From VAZQ01 sp035293945 (lineage in GTDB: Bacteria > Pseudomonadota > Alphaproteobacteria > Rhizobiales > Xanthobacteraceae), in assembly GCA_035293945.1 (NCBI GenBank), contig DATGLV010000041.1, positions 124,001 to 188,000 on the forward strand: 64,000 nucleotides of DNA, given 5' to 3'. The notes below the pieces were generated by a model that saw only the letters and a list, made by a program, of their open reading frames with translations, ran no database searches and was not told where the DNA came from. Positions 41,859 through 50,533 of the stretch are shown piece after piece. A program made the position numbers and the translations under genes. Positions within the stretch are counted from its first letter, which is position 1. Every line of letters begins with the position of its first letter.

Positions 41859-43595
41859 TCAGGGCGTCAGCGGCTCGATATGGACGATCTTGCTCGTCTG
41901 CTGACCTTCGGTCCACATGCTGGATAGGACCTTGGGATCAGCGCTCTTCTGCACGTCGATATGGCGCGTATTGATCGACGTGGGCAACAGATAGGAGGTC
42001 CATTCGCCGGTTTCCACGTCGAGCCGTTGCACTAGATCGGTGCTCATGTCGGCGCCCCACGCATATTTGACGTCGTCATACTCGACGTCGTACGCGCCCG
42101 CATAAGGCACCGGCACTTCCCACGATGTCATTTTTCCGGTCTTGGGATCGAACATCGAGTAGCGATTGGCGTGGAACTGCGAGAACCAAAGACGATTCTG
42201 CGCGTCGATGTGTCCTCGCCTGGCGCCGCCGATGCCTGGCAGCAGATCGATATAGGTTGTCTCGCCCGTCTTGGCGTCCGTGCGCCAGATTTGCTTCTGG
42301 TCGGGATTGTTGTCGAGGCCGTAGACATTGTTGGCGAGGTCGGTGACCAATCCGTAGGCGGCGATGTCGCGTTTTCCCGGCGGCGGCAGGACCTCGTGGA
42401 ATTGCTCAGTGGCGAGATCAAACTGATAGAGCTTGTTGGGATGGCCGGGATCGGGCCCGCCATTGGTCTTGGTCCACAATTTCCCGTCAACATTCGAATG
42501 CAGGGCGTCGATCATGGTGAACCGCGTGTCGCCCTTGTTCCAGTCGGGCGCGAGATAGATCGAAACCTTTTCGGTCTTCGGGTCGAGCTTGGCGATCTGC
42601 GCCTGGCCCATCATGCCTTCCCAGATGTTTCCATCCTTGTCCATCGTGATCATGAGCCCGCCGGTCGGGAAGCCGGGCTTCGATACCGGAACCGCATAGC
42701 GCGTGACCTTGCCGGTCTTGGGGTCGAGCTTCGAGATGAACTGGTGCTGGAAATCCGAGAACCAGACGTTTCCCGCCTTGTCGAGCAGGGTGTCATGGGG
42801 CGCGGCGTCGTCGGGCAAGTCATAGGTCGTGATGATGGCTTGGGTCGATTTGCCGGTCGGCCGCGGCTGCGTTTTCAGCTGATAGGGCCACGTCTCTCCG
42901 GTGCTGAGATTGATCGAAGCGATGTAGGCTCCAAGAGCCTCCTGCCCCTTGGTTGGCGGATGGCTCAATATCTCGGATGCGTTCTGATTGAAGAAAGGAA
43001 AATTGGGAGAAGCATTGGCACTATGGGCGGTCATGCGTTCCAGCGTAAATGCCATCTCCTCGGCATTCTTCCGGGAAAAGATCGGCCGCTGCAGGCCATG
43101 GCAATCGAAGCACCGCTCCAATGCCATCTTCTGCCCGGGAGTGCCCGGCGCGCTTTGAATCCATTCGCTGTTGGACATTTGTAGCGCCAGCACGTCCGGC
43201 GCAGCCTTCGCGAGTGTCAGGTCGAGCTGCGTGGGGCCGCTTGACTGGATCGTTGCGGTTGTCGGCTTGAGCGTGTAGCCGACGGCCCGGATGGTGATGT
43301 CATAGGGGCCGGGCTCGAGCCGGTCTTGCGGAAAGCTGTACTGTCCTTGCGCATTGGTGCTGACTGACACCATCATGGTCGAGCCAGGGCGCTTGGCGCT
43401 GACCACCACCCCTTCCATTTTCCCTTCTTCGCTTGAGGAAACAGTACCGGTCAGCGCCGCCGGGCCATGGTTTTGCGCCAGCGCCGGGTGGCTGCCGCCG
43501 ACCAGCAGAGCCAGCAAGCTCGCGCTCGTCATCACGCGCGTTCTGGTGCTGAAGGACAAACTAGCAAGAACACTTCCAAGTCGCGTGGTGGTCAT
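41859..43595 (-). CDS. Periplasmic fusion: carboxypeptidase-regulatory-like domain, heme c, Vgb-like propeller
   Basis: A 578-residue exported protein with three parts. After the signal peptide (cleavage near PALAQ, about residue 41) there is an Ig-like carboxypeptidase-regulatory domain (AALTGTVSSSEEGKMEGVVV to PYDITIRAVGYTLKP, about 45-125). A single heme c site follows, C162-F-D-C165-H166, in MALERCFDCHGLQRP. From about residue 250 the protein is a Vgb/streptogramin-lyase-like beta-propeller with recurring blades (KAGNVWFSDFQHQFISKLDP, KDGNIWEGMMGQAQIAKLDP, AQNRLWFSQFHANRYSMFDP). The start is the ATG at 43595 after GGGAGGG. It looks like an electron-transfer or sensor protein; catalysis is unproven. 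Confidence 0.8.
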   Translation of the reverse strand: MTTTRLGSVLASLSFSTRTRVMTSASLLALLVGGSHPALAQNHGPAALTGTVSSSEEGKMEGVVVSAKRPGSTMMVSVSTNAQGQYSFPQDRLEPGPYDITIRAVGYTLKPTTATIQSSGPTQLDLTLAKAAPDVLALQMSNSEWIQSAPGTPGQKMALERCFDCHGLQRPIFSRKNAEEMAFTLERMTAHSANASPNFPFFNQNASEILSHPPTKGQEALGAYIASINLSTGETWPYQLKTQPRPTGKSTQAIITTYDLPDDAAPHDTLLDKAGNVWFSDFQHQFISKLDPKTGKVTRYAVPVSKPGFPTGGLMITMDKDGNIWEGMMGQAQIAKLDPKTEKVSIYLAPDWNKGDTRFTMIDALHSNVDGKLWTKTNGGPDPGHPNKLYQFDLATEQFHEVLPPPGKRDIAAYGLVTDLANNVYGLDNNPDQKQIWRTDAKTGETTYIDLLPGIGGARRGHIDAQNRLWFSQFHANRYSMFDPKTGKMTSWEVPVPYAGAYDVEYDDVKYAWGADMSTDLVQRLDVETGEWTSYLLPTSINTRHIDVQKSADPKVLSSMWTEGQQTSKIVHIEPLTP

Positions 43596-43901
43596 TGAAC
43601 CCTCCCGTGGCGGCGCAGCAGTGCACTTCTCACGACGGAGAATATTGCGTCGGGTACGGCCAATCAAGTCATGGAAAGTAAGGTGGGCAAAGCGCGCCCT
43701 TAGAACCCTCCAACATGCTGAGCCTGTCGGCGCGTTGCCCGCGCGTCGCTTGATCTCGCGTGAGCAAAATTACGCGAGCGCATCGCGGTGGCTGGCGCAG
43801 TGATGGCAAATTTGCCCACGCTACAGCCCAAATCCACGATGTGCGCCCGCGCGCTCCGCGGCATGGCCCGCAACGCGAGGCCCCGCGACGATATCGCCTA
43901 T
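43596..43901. other. Intergenic region, no gene recognised
   Basis: These 306 bases lie between two genes on the - strand. They hold only short open frames without ribosome sites, and no hairpin with a T-run. The promoter of the heme-c/propeller gene must be here. Confidence 0.4.
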
Positions 43902-44663
43902 TCAATTAGGGTACAGCCCCTTCGCCTTGTAGACCGCAGCCGCTTCCGGCGACTCCAGGAACTTGAGCAGCGCGCCGGCGGCACTTGCATCGCTCGCGCT
44001 CGGGCTCTGCCCGACGGCGAACACCGTCACATTGTTCAACTCACCCGGAAAGACCCCGGCGAGCTCAGTGCCCGGCACCAGCTCCGATGTCTGCATGGCG
44101 CCAACCTCCGCGTCGCCTGCAGCCACCAAGTCCGCAGGGAGCTTGCCCTCCGGCGCTATCTTCATCTTGCCTTTCAGTTGCGCGGATATGCCCATCTGTT
44201 CGATCATCTTGCTGAAATACACGCTCGATGCGCCGCCGGTGGCAGGATTGCCGGTTGCGATCGACTTGGCCTCCAACAGAGCACGCTTAAACGCCTCAGG
44301 GGTAGAGACGTCGGGCTTCTGCGCACCGGTCCTCACAGCAAGGGCCATGCTGGCGCTCGCCAGCGTGGCATCGGATTTCGGTGTGATCTTGCCAGCCTTC
44401 ACGAGGGCATCAATGCCTGAGCGGGTCAGGATCGCGACATCGGCAGCTTCGCCGGACGTGATACGCTGGGCCAATTGAGCCGCAAGGCCGTAAGTGATTG
44501 TGAGCTTATTCTCGGTGGTCTTTTGGAACTGCGGCGCTAATTCATCAAGAACGCTGTGGAAGGCGACGGTGCTGTAGAGCTTGATCTCGGCCGCAGACGC
44601 GATCGTGACCTGCGTCAACAATACGACCGCTGCAGCGCTCATGCGGATGACGAGATGGGACAT
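43902..44663 (-). CDS. ModA-like periplasmic substrate-binding protein
   Basis: A 253-residue exported binding protein. Signal peptide MSHLVIRMSAAAVVLLTQVT, cleavage near ASAAE. The fold is that of molybdate/tungstate-type periplasmic proteins (PBP type II): EIKLYSTVAFHSVLDELAPQ, TYGLAAQLAQRITSGEAADV, ILTRSGIDALVKAGKI and PALKYSKMIE-like helices near SVYFSKMIEQMGI, ending with LLKFLESPEAAAVYKAKGLY. The classic ModA ligand serines are not obvious (STVAF instead of AxSL), so molybdate is not certain. No ABC permease or ATPase gene is adjacent. AGAGG precedes the ATG. Nearby IorAB is a molybdoenzyme, which makes a link tempting but unproven. Confidence 0.75.
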   Translation of the reverse strand: MSHLVIRMSAAAVVLLTQVTIASAAEIKLYSTVAFHSVLDELAPQFQKTTENKLTITYGLAAQLAQRITSGEAADVAILTRSGIDALVKAGKITPKSDATLASASMALAVRTGAQKPDVSTPEAFKRALLEAKSIATGNPATGGASSVYFSKMIEQMGISAQLKGKMKIAPEGKLPADLVAAGDAEVGAMQTSELVPGTELAGVFPGELNNVTVFAVGQSPSASDASAAGALLKFLESPEAAAVYKAKGLYPN

Positions 44664-45015
44664 GGTCTACCTCTCTTCCTCAAATCTCCGGGTAAAAAAT
44701 TGCTGCTTGGTGTCTCGCTCAGTCAAGGAGGTCGCGTCCCCTGTCAGGTCAGAGTTCCGTGGCTTCGTAGTCGCGAGACAAACATTTACACCGCCACCGG
44801 ATGTATATGAAGGAGGAATTATCCCAGACCCGTCGCTATGGCGGCGCCTCGGCTGACCCTGGCGAACCAAACAAGTCGGCGGCTCTTGAGGTAGTGCGGT
44901 GGTGCCGCTGGATGCTTTTCCTCGATCGAGAGATGCGCCATCATTGGAGGTGTCGCACCTCAATCGATGCAAGATTGCCCTGCGATATGACAACGAATCG
45001 ACCAAGAGGGATGCC
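44664..45015. other. Divergent intergenic region between two binding-protein genes
   Basis: These 352 bases separate the ModA-like gene (-) and the iron-type binding protein gene (+). An open + frame starts at 44899 but lacks support. No clear promoter, palindrome or RNA structure was seen. Confidence 0.4.
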
Positions 45016-46065
45016 ATGCTGCGCCGGCCGGGACGCTTGAGCTCAAGTTTGCCTCTCATTGCTGTTGTTTCCGCGCTGCCGCTTTCCGCAGCGCGGAGCG
45101 AGACCACCGATGAGCTTTATGCGAAGGCGAAGATGGAAGGAGCGCTGGTGATCTACACCGGCGCGGGCGCGGCCGGCGCCAAAGCATTAGCGGACGCTTT
45201 TGAGAAGCAGTTCCCGGGCATCACGGTCGAGGCGCATGGGGGCTTCAGCAATGTGCTCGATCACGAGATCGATCAGCAGATCAGGGACAAGAAGGTCACC
45301 GCCGATTTCGTCAACCTGCAAACCGTCCAGGATCTTCGCCGCTGGGACAAGGCCCGCGCGCTCATGCACTTCAAGGCGGAGGGCTTCGACCAGGTTCTTC
45401 CGCCCTTGAAGGACAAGGATGGCGCCTGGGTTGCGGCGAACGCCACGCCCATCGTTTACGGCTACAATTCCGACAAGGTGCAGGAGGCCGACGTGCCGAA
45501 GTCGCCGCTCGATTTTTTGCAGCCTCAATTCCGCGGCAAGGTCGTGACCGTCTATCCGACCGACGACGATGCGACCCTCTACAATTTTGATCTGATCGTG
45601 CAGAAATACGGCTGGGACTTCATGAAGAAGTACATGGCGAATGATCCCTACTTCATCCAGGGGCATCGTGATGTCGCGGCCCGAGTCAGGTCGGGGGAGG
45701 ATTTTGTCAGCTTCGACATCAGCAATACCAACCGGGGCGGCGGTGGCAGCCTCAAGGTCGCGCTGCCGCAAGCGGACAAGATACCGGTCTTCTTCACCGG
45801 GACCGCGATTCTCAAGGATGCGCCGCATCCAAATTCAGCAAAGCTCATGGTGACCTGGCTCTTGAGCAAGGAGCAGCAGGGCCGCAACCCCCTCGCCTAC
45901 TCCTCGCGCGCCGACATGCCGCCGCCCGCCGGGATGCCGCCGCTGACGGATTCCCGTTTTGCCAACGGCTACCGCGATTTTCTCGGCGACGGATCGCGCC
46001 TGCCGGCACTGCGCAAGCGCTACGAAGCCTTCATCGGGCCCGTGGTCAACAAGGCGACGCAATAG
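45016..46065 (+). CDS. ABC-type Fe3+/spermidine-like periplasmic binding protein (AfuA/FbpA-like)
   Basis: A 349-residue binding protein of the iron/thiamine PBP type. It has a Sec signal peptide (LSSSLPLIAVVSALPLSAAR, cleavage near SET). The core includes DELYAKAKMEGALVIYTGAG, VEAHGGFSNVLDHEIDQQI, ANATPIVYGYNSDKV and GKVVTVYPTDDDATLYNFDL; the late KLMVTWLLSKEQQ is typical. The paired tyrosines that bind iron in FbpA are not evident, so an organic ligand is likelier. The ATG at 45016 follows AGAGG; the open frame to 44899 is unsupported. It precedes the IorAB genes by 142 bases, so it may feed their substrate. No transporter membrane genes are present. Confidence 0.8.
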   Translation: MLRRPGRLSSSLPLIAVVSALPLSAARSETTDELYAKAKMEGALVIYTGAGAAGAKALADAFEKQFPGITVEAHGGFSNVLDHEIDQQIRDKKVTADFVNLQTVQDLRRWDKARALMHFKAEGFDQVLPPLKDKDGAWVAANATPIVYGYNSDKVQEADVPKSPLDFLQPQFRGKVVTVYPTDDDATLYNFDLIVQKYGWDFMKKYMANDPYFIQGHRDVAARVRSGEDFVSFDISNTNRGGGGSLKVALPQADKIPVFFTGTAILKDAPHPNSAKLMVTWLLSKEQQGRNPLAYSSRADMPPPAGMPPLTDSRFANGYRDFLGDGSRLPALRKRYEAFIGPVVNKATQ

Positions 46066-46207
46066 GCCGCTGCAACCTCTTTTTGCGGCCGCTGAATTGG
46101 TGACGTCCGGATCAAGCCAACGATTGTTGTGCGGCAAAACGACAGGTGCGTTGCTTGATTGTCGCGCTCGACCGACATAGCGTTGATGCCGAAAGCGGGA
46201 GACCTCG

Positions 46208-46681
46208 ATGGCCGCTAGCTACACGCTGCATGTCAACGGGCAGGACCACACGGTTTCGGCTGACGGCGAGACCCCCCTTCTCTACGTACTGCGCAACGAT
46301 CTTGGTCTTGGTGGGCCCAAGTTCGGCTGCGGCCTCGGCCAATGCGGCGCCTGTGCGGTGCTCAAGGACGGCGTCGAGATTCGCTCCTGCATGACGCCGG
46401 TTTCAGCCGTCATGCAAAGCGAGATCATCACCACTGAAGGTCTCGGCACCACCGCCGCACCGCACCCGCTGCAATCGGCCTTCGTTGCGGAGCAGGCCGC
46501 GCAATGCGGCTACTGCATCAGCGGCATGATTATCGCTGCGGCGTCACTCCTCAAAAGGAATCCAAAGCCCTCCGCGGCGGAGATCCGAGCCGGAATGGAC
46601 GGCCACCTCTGTCGCTGCGGAACGCACCTGAGGATCGTGCGCGCGATCCAGCGCGCAGTCGATCAGGGGATGCGGCTGTGA
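46208..46681 (+). CDS. iorA: [2Fe-2S] subunit of an isoquinoline-1-oxidoreductase-like enzyme
   Basis: A 157-residue small subunit of the xanthine oxidase family. The plant-type [2Fe-2S] cluster cysteines are C41, C46, C49 and C61 (GCGLGQCGAC). The second, C-terminal cluster uses C100, C103, C135 and C137 (QCGYC and CRC). It has the short IorA length rather than that of a larger XdhA. GGGAG precedes the ATG. Its stop overlaps the GTG of the large subunit (GTGA), so the two are coupled. The pair lacks a separate FAD subunit, as in IorAB, where electrons leave to a cytochrome or another carrier. Confidence 0.88.
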   Translation: MAASYTLHVNGQDHTVSADGETPLLYVLRNDLGLGGPKFGCGLGQCGACAVLKDGVEIRSCMTPVSAVMQSEIITTEGLGTTAAPHPLQSAFVAEQAAQCGYCISGMIIAAASLLKRNPKPSAAEIRAGMDGHLCRCGTHLRIVRAIQRAVDQGMRL

Positions 46682-48918
46682 GCGCGCCCGTCCTCTCTCG
46701 CCGCCAGCTGCTCGAAGGCGCCGGCCTTCTGGTGATCGGCTTCTCGCTCGGCGGAATCGATTCTACGCAAGCCGCAACGGCGGGCATCGATCAGGGGGCG
46801 CGCCCGGTCGAGCCCGAGAAGCTCGATTCCTGGCTCGCCATCGATAAGAACGGCAACGTGACGCTGTTCACCGGCCGGGTCGATCTCGGTACCGGAACCG
46901 AGACGGTGTTCGCGCAATTCGTGGCCGAGGAGCTAGACGTCGCGATCGGCAAGGTCCGGGTAGTGATGGGCGATACGCGCCTCACGCCCGACCAAGGCAA
47001 GACCACCGCCAGCCTCAACGTGGTACGTGGTTCCCAGCCGGTGCGGATCGCGGCCGCGCAGGCGCGTGCGGTGCTGGTCGAGCTGGCGTCGGAACGCCTC
47101 CACCTGCCGGGCACCGAACTGCGCACCGAGAACGGGATGGTCATGCCTTCGCAGGGCGATGGCATCTCTTATGGGGAATTGATCGGCGACAAGAACTTCT
47201 CGGTCGACATGGAAGTTGCCGGCAAGACTCCCGAGGACATTTCGCGCGGGGTCATGCTCAAGCAGAAGGCGCCACCCAAGGCCGCCAAGGACTACCGCGT
47301 GATCGGCACGTCCGTGCCCCGCTTCGACATCCCGGCCAAGGTCAATGGAACGTTCGAATACGTGCACAATGTCCGCGTGCCCGGCATGCTGCACGGCCGC
47401 GTCGTGCGACCGCCGGCGATGGGCGCCAAGCTCATCTCCGTCGCTGAAAATTCGATCGCCGGTATTCCGGGCGCGCGAGTCGTGCGCCGCAACGACTTCC
47501 TGGGCGTGGTCGCGCCACGCGAGGAGGACGCGATCCGGGCTGCACGCGTCGTCAAGGCCGATTGGAGCGCTGTCGCACCGCTGCCGGCGATGGAGAGCAT
47601 CTTCGAGGAGCTGCCGTCGCAGCCTGTGGTCAGCGACCAGCTGAGCTTCGAGAACGGCGATCTCGAAGCCGGCTTCGCCGGCGGCAAGATCCGGCTCAAG
47701 GCAACCTACAATTTCCCGTTCCAGGATCACGCCATGATCGGCCCCTCCTGCGCGGTGGCCGATGTTGGTGACACACACGCCACCATTTGGTCGGGCTCGC
47801 AATGGCCGGAGGGCGATCGCAGCGATATTGCCAAGATGCTGGGTCTGCCGGTCGAGAACGTGCAGCTGATCTGGCGAGAGGCTTCGGGCTCCTACGGACG
47901 GCTGGGCTGCGATGATGCGGCGGCGGATGCCGCCATCATGTCGCAGATCGTGCGGCAGCCCGTGCGCGTGCAATGGATGCGCCATGACGAGCACGGTTGG
48001 GAGCCGCTCAGCCCGGCCATGACGATGACCATAGACGGCGCCGCCGACGCGAGTGGCCGGGTCACGGCATTCGATTATCTGCAATACTCCCCCAGCCATT
48101 CCATGGGCGAGAAGGGCAATCACCTCGCTTGGCATTTGATCGGCGGCGCCCCGGGTTGGGGCCGCATGAGCGGCGCCGCCGCCAATCTCTGGTACGACAT
48201 TCCGGCAAAGCGCGCCCGCAACATCTATGTGCAGCCATGGCTGCGCGGGATCTACTTGCGCTCGCCGGGCGGCATCCAGTCGATTTTTGCGTATGAGTCC
48301 TTCATGGACGAGCTCGCCCGCGCGAGCGGCATAGACCCGCTGGAATTCCGCCTGCGCAACACCCCTGATGCCCGCGACCGCGACGTGCTGCTGGCAGCAG
48401 CCCGCATGGCCGGTTGGGAGCCGCGCAGCGGACCGCGTCAGCAGACGGCGGCGGCGGTGCTGACCGGCCGCGGCATCGCAATGGGCCGCTACGGCGCCGG
48501 CGACAGCCGCTCGGCGCTGGTCGTCGACGTAACGATCGAGCGCTCCTCGGGCAAGATCACACTCGAGCAGGCCTGTATCGCCTTCGATTGCGGGCTCGTG
48601 CTCAACCCGAATGGGCTGCTCAATCAGGTCGAGGGCGGCCTTCTGCAGGGCCTGAGCCGGGCGCTGCACGAGCAGGTGAAATTCGATCGCCGCAAGGTGA
48701 CGAGCCTCGACTGGATGGATTATCCCATCCTAACCTTCGCCGGGCTTCCCGAGGTCAAAACCCAGCTCATTCCTCGCCCGGAGCTGCCATGGTCCTCCGC
48801 TGGCGAAGCCGGGACCGTGGCGACCGCAGCCGCGCTTGCCAATGCGGTGTTCGACGCGATTGGCAAGCATCCGCGCCGGCTCCCTCTCGTGCCCGACTAT
48901 GTCAAGTCGCTGATTTAG
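46678..48918 (+). CDS. iorB: Molybdopterin subunit of an isoquinoline-1-oxidoreductase-like enzyme
   Basis: A 746-residue large subunit of the IorB type. The GTG at 46678 gives a Tat leader (SRRQLLEGAGLLVIGFSLGG) that sends the folded, cofactor-loaded enzyme to the periplasm; the 2Fe-2S partner presumably rides along. Core blocks: the molybdenum-pocket region VDLGTGTETVFAQFVAEEL, FPFQDHAMIGPSCAVADV, RYGAGDSRSALV, and the catalytic glutamate E710 in AGEAGTVATAAALANAVFDA. These enzymes hydroxylate N-heterocycles (isoquinoline, nicotinate) or oxidise aldehydes, taking oxygen from water. Its neighbour, an exported protein of unknown function, is convergent. Confidence 0.88.
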   Translation: MSAPVLSRRQLLEGAGLLVIGFSLGGIDSTQAATAGIDQGARPVEPEKLDSWLAIDKNGNVTLFTGRVDLGTGTETVFAQFVAEELDVAIGKVRVVMGDTRLTPDQGKTTASLNVVRGSQPVRIAAAQARAVLVELASERLHLPGTELRTENGMVMPSQGDGISYGELIGDKNFSVDMEVAGKTPEDISRGVMLKQKAPPKAAKDYRVIGTSVPRFDIPAKVNGTFEYVHNVRVPGMLHGRVVRPPAMGAKLISVAENSIAGIPGARVVRRNDFLGVVAPREEDAIRAARVVKADWSAVAPLPAMESIFEELPSQPVVSDQLSFENGDLEAGFAGGKIRLKATYNFPFQDHAMIGPSCAVADVGDTHATIWSGSQWPEGDRSDIAKMLGLPVENVQLIWREASGSYGRLGCDDAAADAAIMSQIVRQPVRVQWMRHDEHGWEPLSPAMTMTIDGAADASGRVTAFDYLQYSPSHSMGEKGNHLAWHLIGGAPGWGRMSGAAANLWYDIPAKRARNIYVQPWLRGIYLRSPGGIQSIFAYESFMDELARASGIDPLEFRLRNTPDARDRDVLLAAARMAGWEPRSGPRQQTAAAVLTGRGIAMGRYGAGDSRSALVVDVTIERSSGKITLEQACIAFDCGLVLNPNGLLNQVEGGLLQGLSRALHEQVKFDRRKVTSLDWMDYPILTFAGLPEVKTQLIPRPELPWSSAGEAGTVATAAALANAVFDAIGKHPRRLPLVPDYVKSLI

Positions 48919-48938
48919 GCCCCACCAGCACGCAGCCA

Positions 48939-49802
48939 TTATCTCTGCGTGTTCTTGAAGTGGCGCAGGTCCGGCGGCGGCTGATCCTTGCGGGTCGGCA
49001 TCAGCTCGCCGTCGGCGCCCAGGAAGTAGTTTTCCTTGCCGATCGTAACCTGCGCATTGTGCTCGCCGCAGTAATATTCCGTCCAGTTGGGGCGCGGGTT
49101 CGGGTTGCGCAGGTATCGTTTGTCGACCGTCCAGGGTCGCGTCAAGGCATGGTCGAAGACCGTCATTTCATCGTGCAGGACGTTTGCATCGGCCTTGTCC
49201 AGGTGGATTCTCTCCTTGAAGATAGACTGATTGTCGAAGGCAAGCGGCAGCCCGGTGCCGTCGTAGGCGCGCGGGCCCTTGAACGGGCCGCGCGTCTCGA
49301 CCTCCAGTGTGTCGAACCGCCCGCCGGCTTCTTGATCGATCCAGCGGCCGATCGAATAGCCCGCGTAGCTCGCCTCGAGATCGGTCGGAAAATCGCGTCC
49401 GTCGGTGAAAATGCGACGGCCATGGTCGTCCCAATCAATGAGAATGTAGGTCGTCTCCGGTGTGATGACGTATTCCTGCGGCCCGAACGCCATCATCATG
49501 TGCGGCATCCCGGCCGGCAGGCAGCGGGCGGTCGGGAAATTGCCGAGGCCGCCCTGGGCTTGATCGGCGATGCTCGCCGCCAGCACCGCCGCATATTCGG
49601 GTGTGAGCGGCGCCTCCTGACCGAACCCCCAGGGCTTGGTCTGGTCGTGCCCGGCCTGGCCAGGCAGGCCGCGGGTGATGAATCGCGACCATTGGCCCTT
49701 CCAATTCGGATACTTGTCGTCATCAGCCGCGCGGCCGCTCCCCGCCGCCACGATCAGGATCGCGGCAAGCGTGAGGGCCCGGATCGCGTTTCGGTGCAAC
49801 AT
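48939..49802 (-). CDS. Secreted protein of unknown function (paralogue of 32147-33001)
   Basis: A 287-residue exported protein: signal peptide MLHRNAIRALTLAAILIVAA, cleavage near GRAAD. The body has YPNWKGQWSRF, RCLPAGMPHMMMAFGPQEYV, YILIDWDDHGRRIFTDGRDF, GYSIGRWIDQEAGGRFDTLE and NWTEYYCGEHN. The order of P-G-x-P-x-x-M, W-x-x-x-x-RRIF-x-DGR and YSIG-x-W matches a large uncharacterised secreted family, which includes 32147-33001. The ATG at 49802 follows AGGAGAGG; the open frame extends to 50150 without support. It sits convergent to iorB, 20 bases from that stop. Confidence 0.7.
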   Translation of the reverse strand: MLHRNAIRALTLAAILIVAAGSGRAADDDKYPNWKGQWSRFITRGLPGQAGHDQTKPWGFGQEAPLTPEYAAVLAASIADQAQGGLGNFPTARCLPAGMPHMMMAFGPQEYVITPETTYILIDWDDHGRRIFTDGRDFPTDLEASYAGYSIGRWIDQEAGGRFDTLEVETRGPFKGPRAYDGTGLPLAFDNQSIFKERIHLDKADANVLHDEMTVFDHALTRPWTVDKRYLRNPNPRPNWTEYYCGEHNAQVTIGKENYFLGADGELMPTRKDQPPPDLRHFKNTQR

Positions 49803-50533
49803 GCTTGGCCTCTCCTGCGTTCGAGCCCGGCTCCTGGCTGATAATCCATAGCGAATGATCCTACGTATTGCGATATCGTGACGTCGATCAACTCGATCGG
49901 TTGGACGCAGGCGGCCCTCGCTCATCGCCGCGCCCGTCGCGCCAGCACAAAGACCGGCAGAGAAGCGAGTTGAGCGATGACGCGCAAGATCAAGCCGGTC
50001 CCGATCGTGCTGGTAGGTGAAAAGTAATGGCGTCGCGCCGTCGACGTCCCCTTCCTGGCTGACGAAGGTGTTATCGACGCGGAGGACCGTGAGCTGTTCT
50101 GGTTCGCTGAAACGGCGGATGAGATATGGAACAGCATCCTGCAATGGCATGACCTATGCGGTGCCCCGCTGGAGTCAAAGGGCTGATCGCCCTTGGTCAC
50201 GCAGTACAACTTTCGCGGAGATGCCGTTTAAGGCATCATGTCATGGGGCTGTTCGCGACGTCACAGGGTCATGCTACCTCGTCGAATGCGCTGGCCGATG
50301 CTTATTGATCGTTTGCGGGCTCTATCAGGGCAGCGTCTCGCGTCCCGAATAGGCAAGACGCAGGTGCAAATGCCCGCGCTTAATCAGAGCTTCGACCGAT
50401 AGATAGGGCCCGCTCACACCTGCGCTCAATCAATCACAATCAATCAGCGCCACGGGTTTCGCACAGACGTGTTTCGCGCAGACGCACCTTGCTCTACACT
50501 CTGCGCAGCGTTCCCAGGCAGGGCCCTTGAGCA
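49803..50533. other. Long intergenic region with small repeats and a possible gene remnant
   Basis: No gene was recognised in these 731 bases. On the - strand a stretch from 50150 down to about 50010 has good coding look (MPLQDAVPYLIRRFSEPEQL, then VLRVDNTFVSQEGDVDGA). It then needs a frame change to reach a hydrophobic helix (LILRVIAQLASLPVFVLA) and a stop near 49923, so a broken small membrane protein is possible. Short tandem repeats occur at 50426-50447 (CAATCA units) and about 50456-50485 (GTTTCGCRCAGACG twice). Confidence 0.35.

Noticed and set aside
43902..44663. Bona fide molybdate-binding protein modA
   Set aside because: The oxyanion-binding serine motif is not apparent and no modBC follow, so only ModA-like is stated.
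46079..46094. Terminator after the iron-type binding protein gene
   Set aside because: GGCCGC and GCGGCC can pair around a T-rich loop, but no T-run follows the stem.
46933..48669. A 578-codon - strand frame inside iorB
   Set aside because: Antisense to a clear molybdopterin subunit; no motif.
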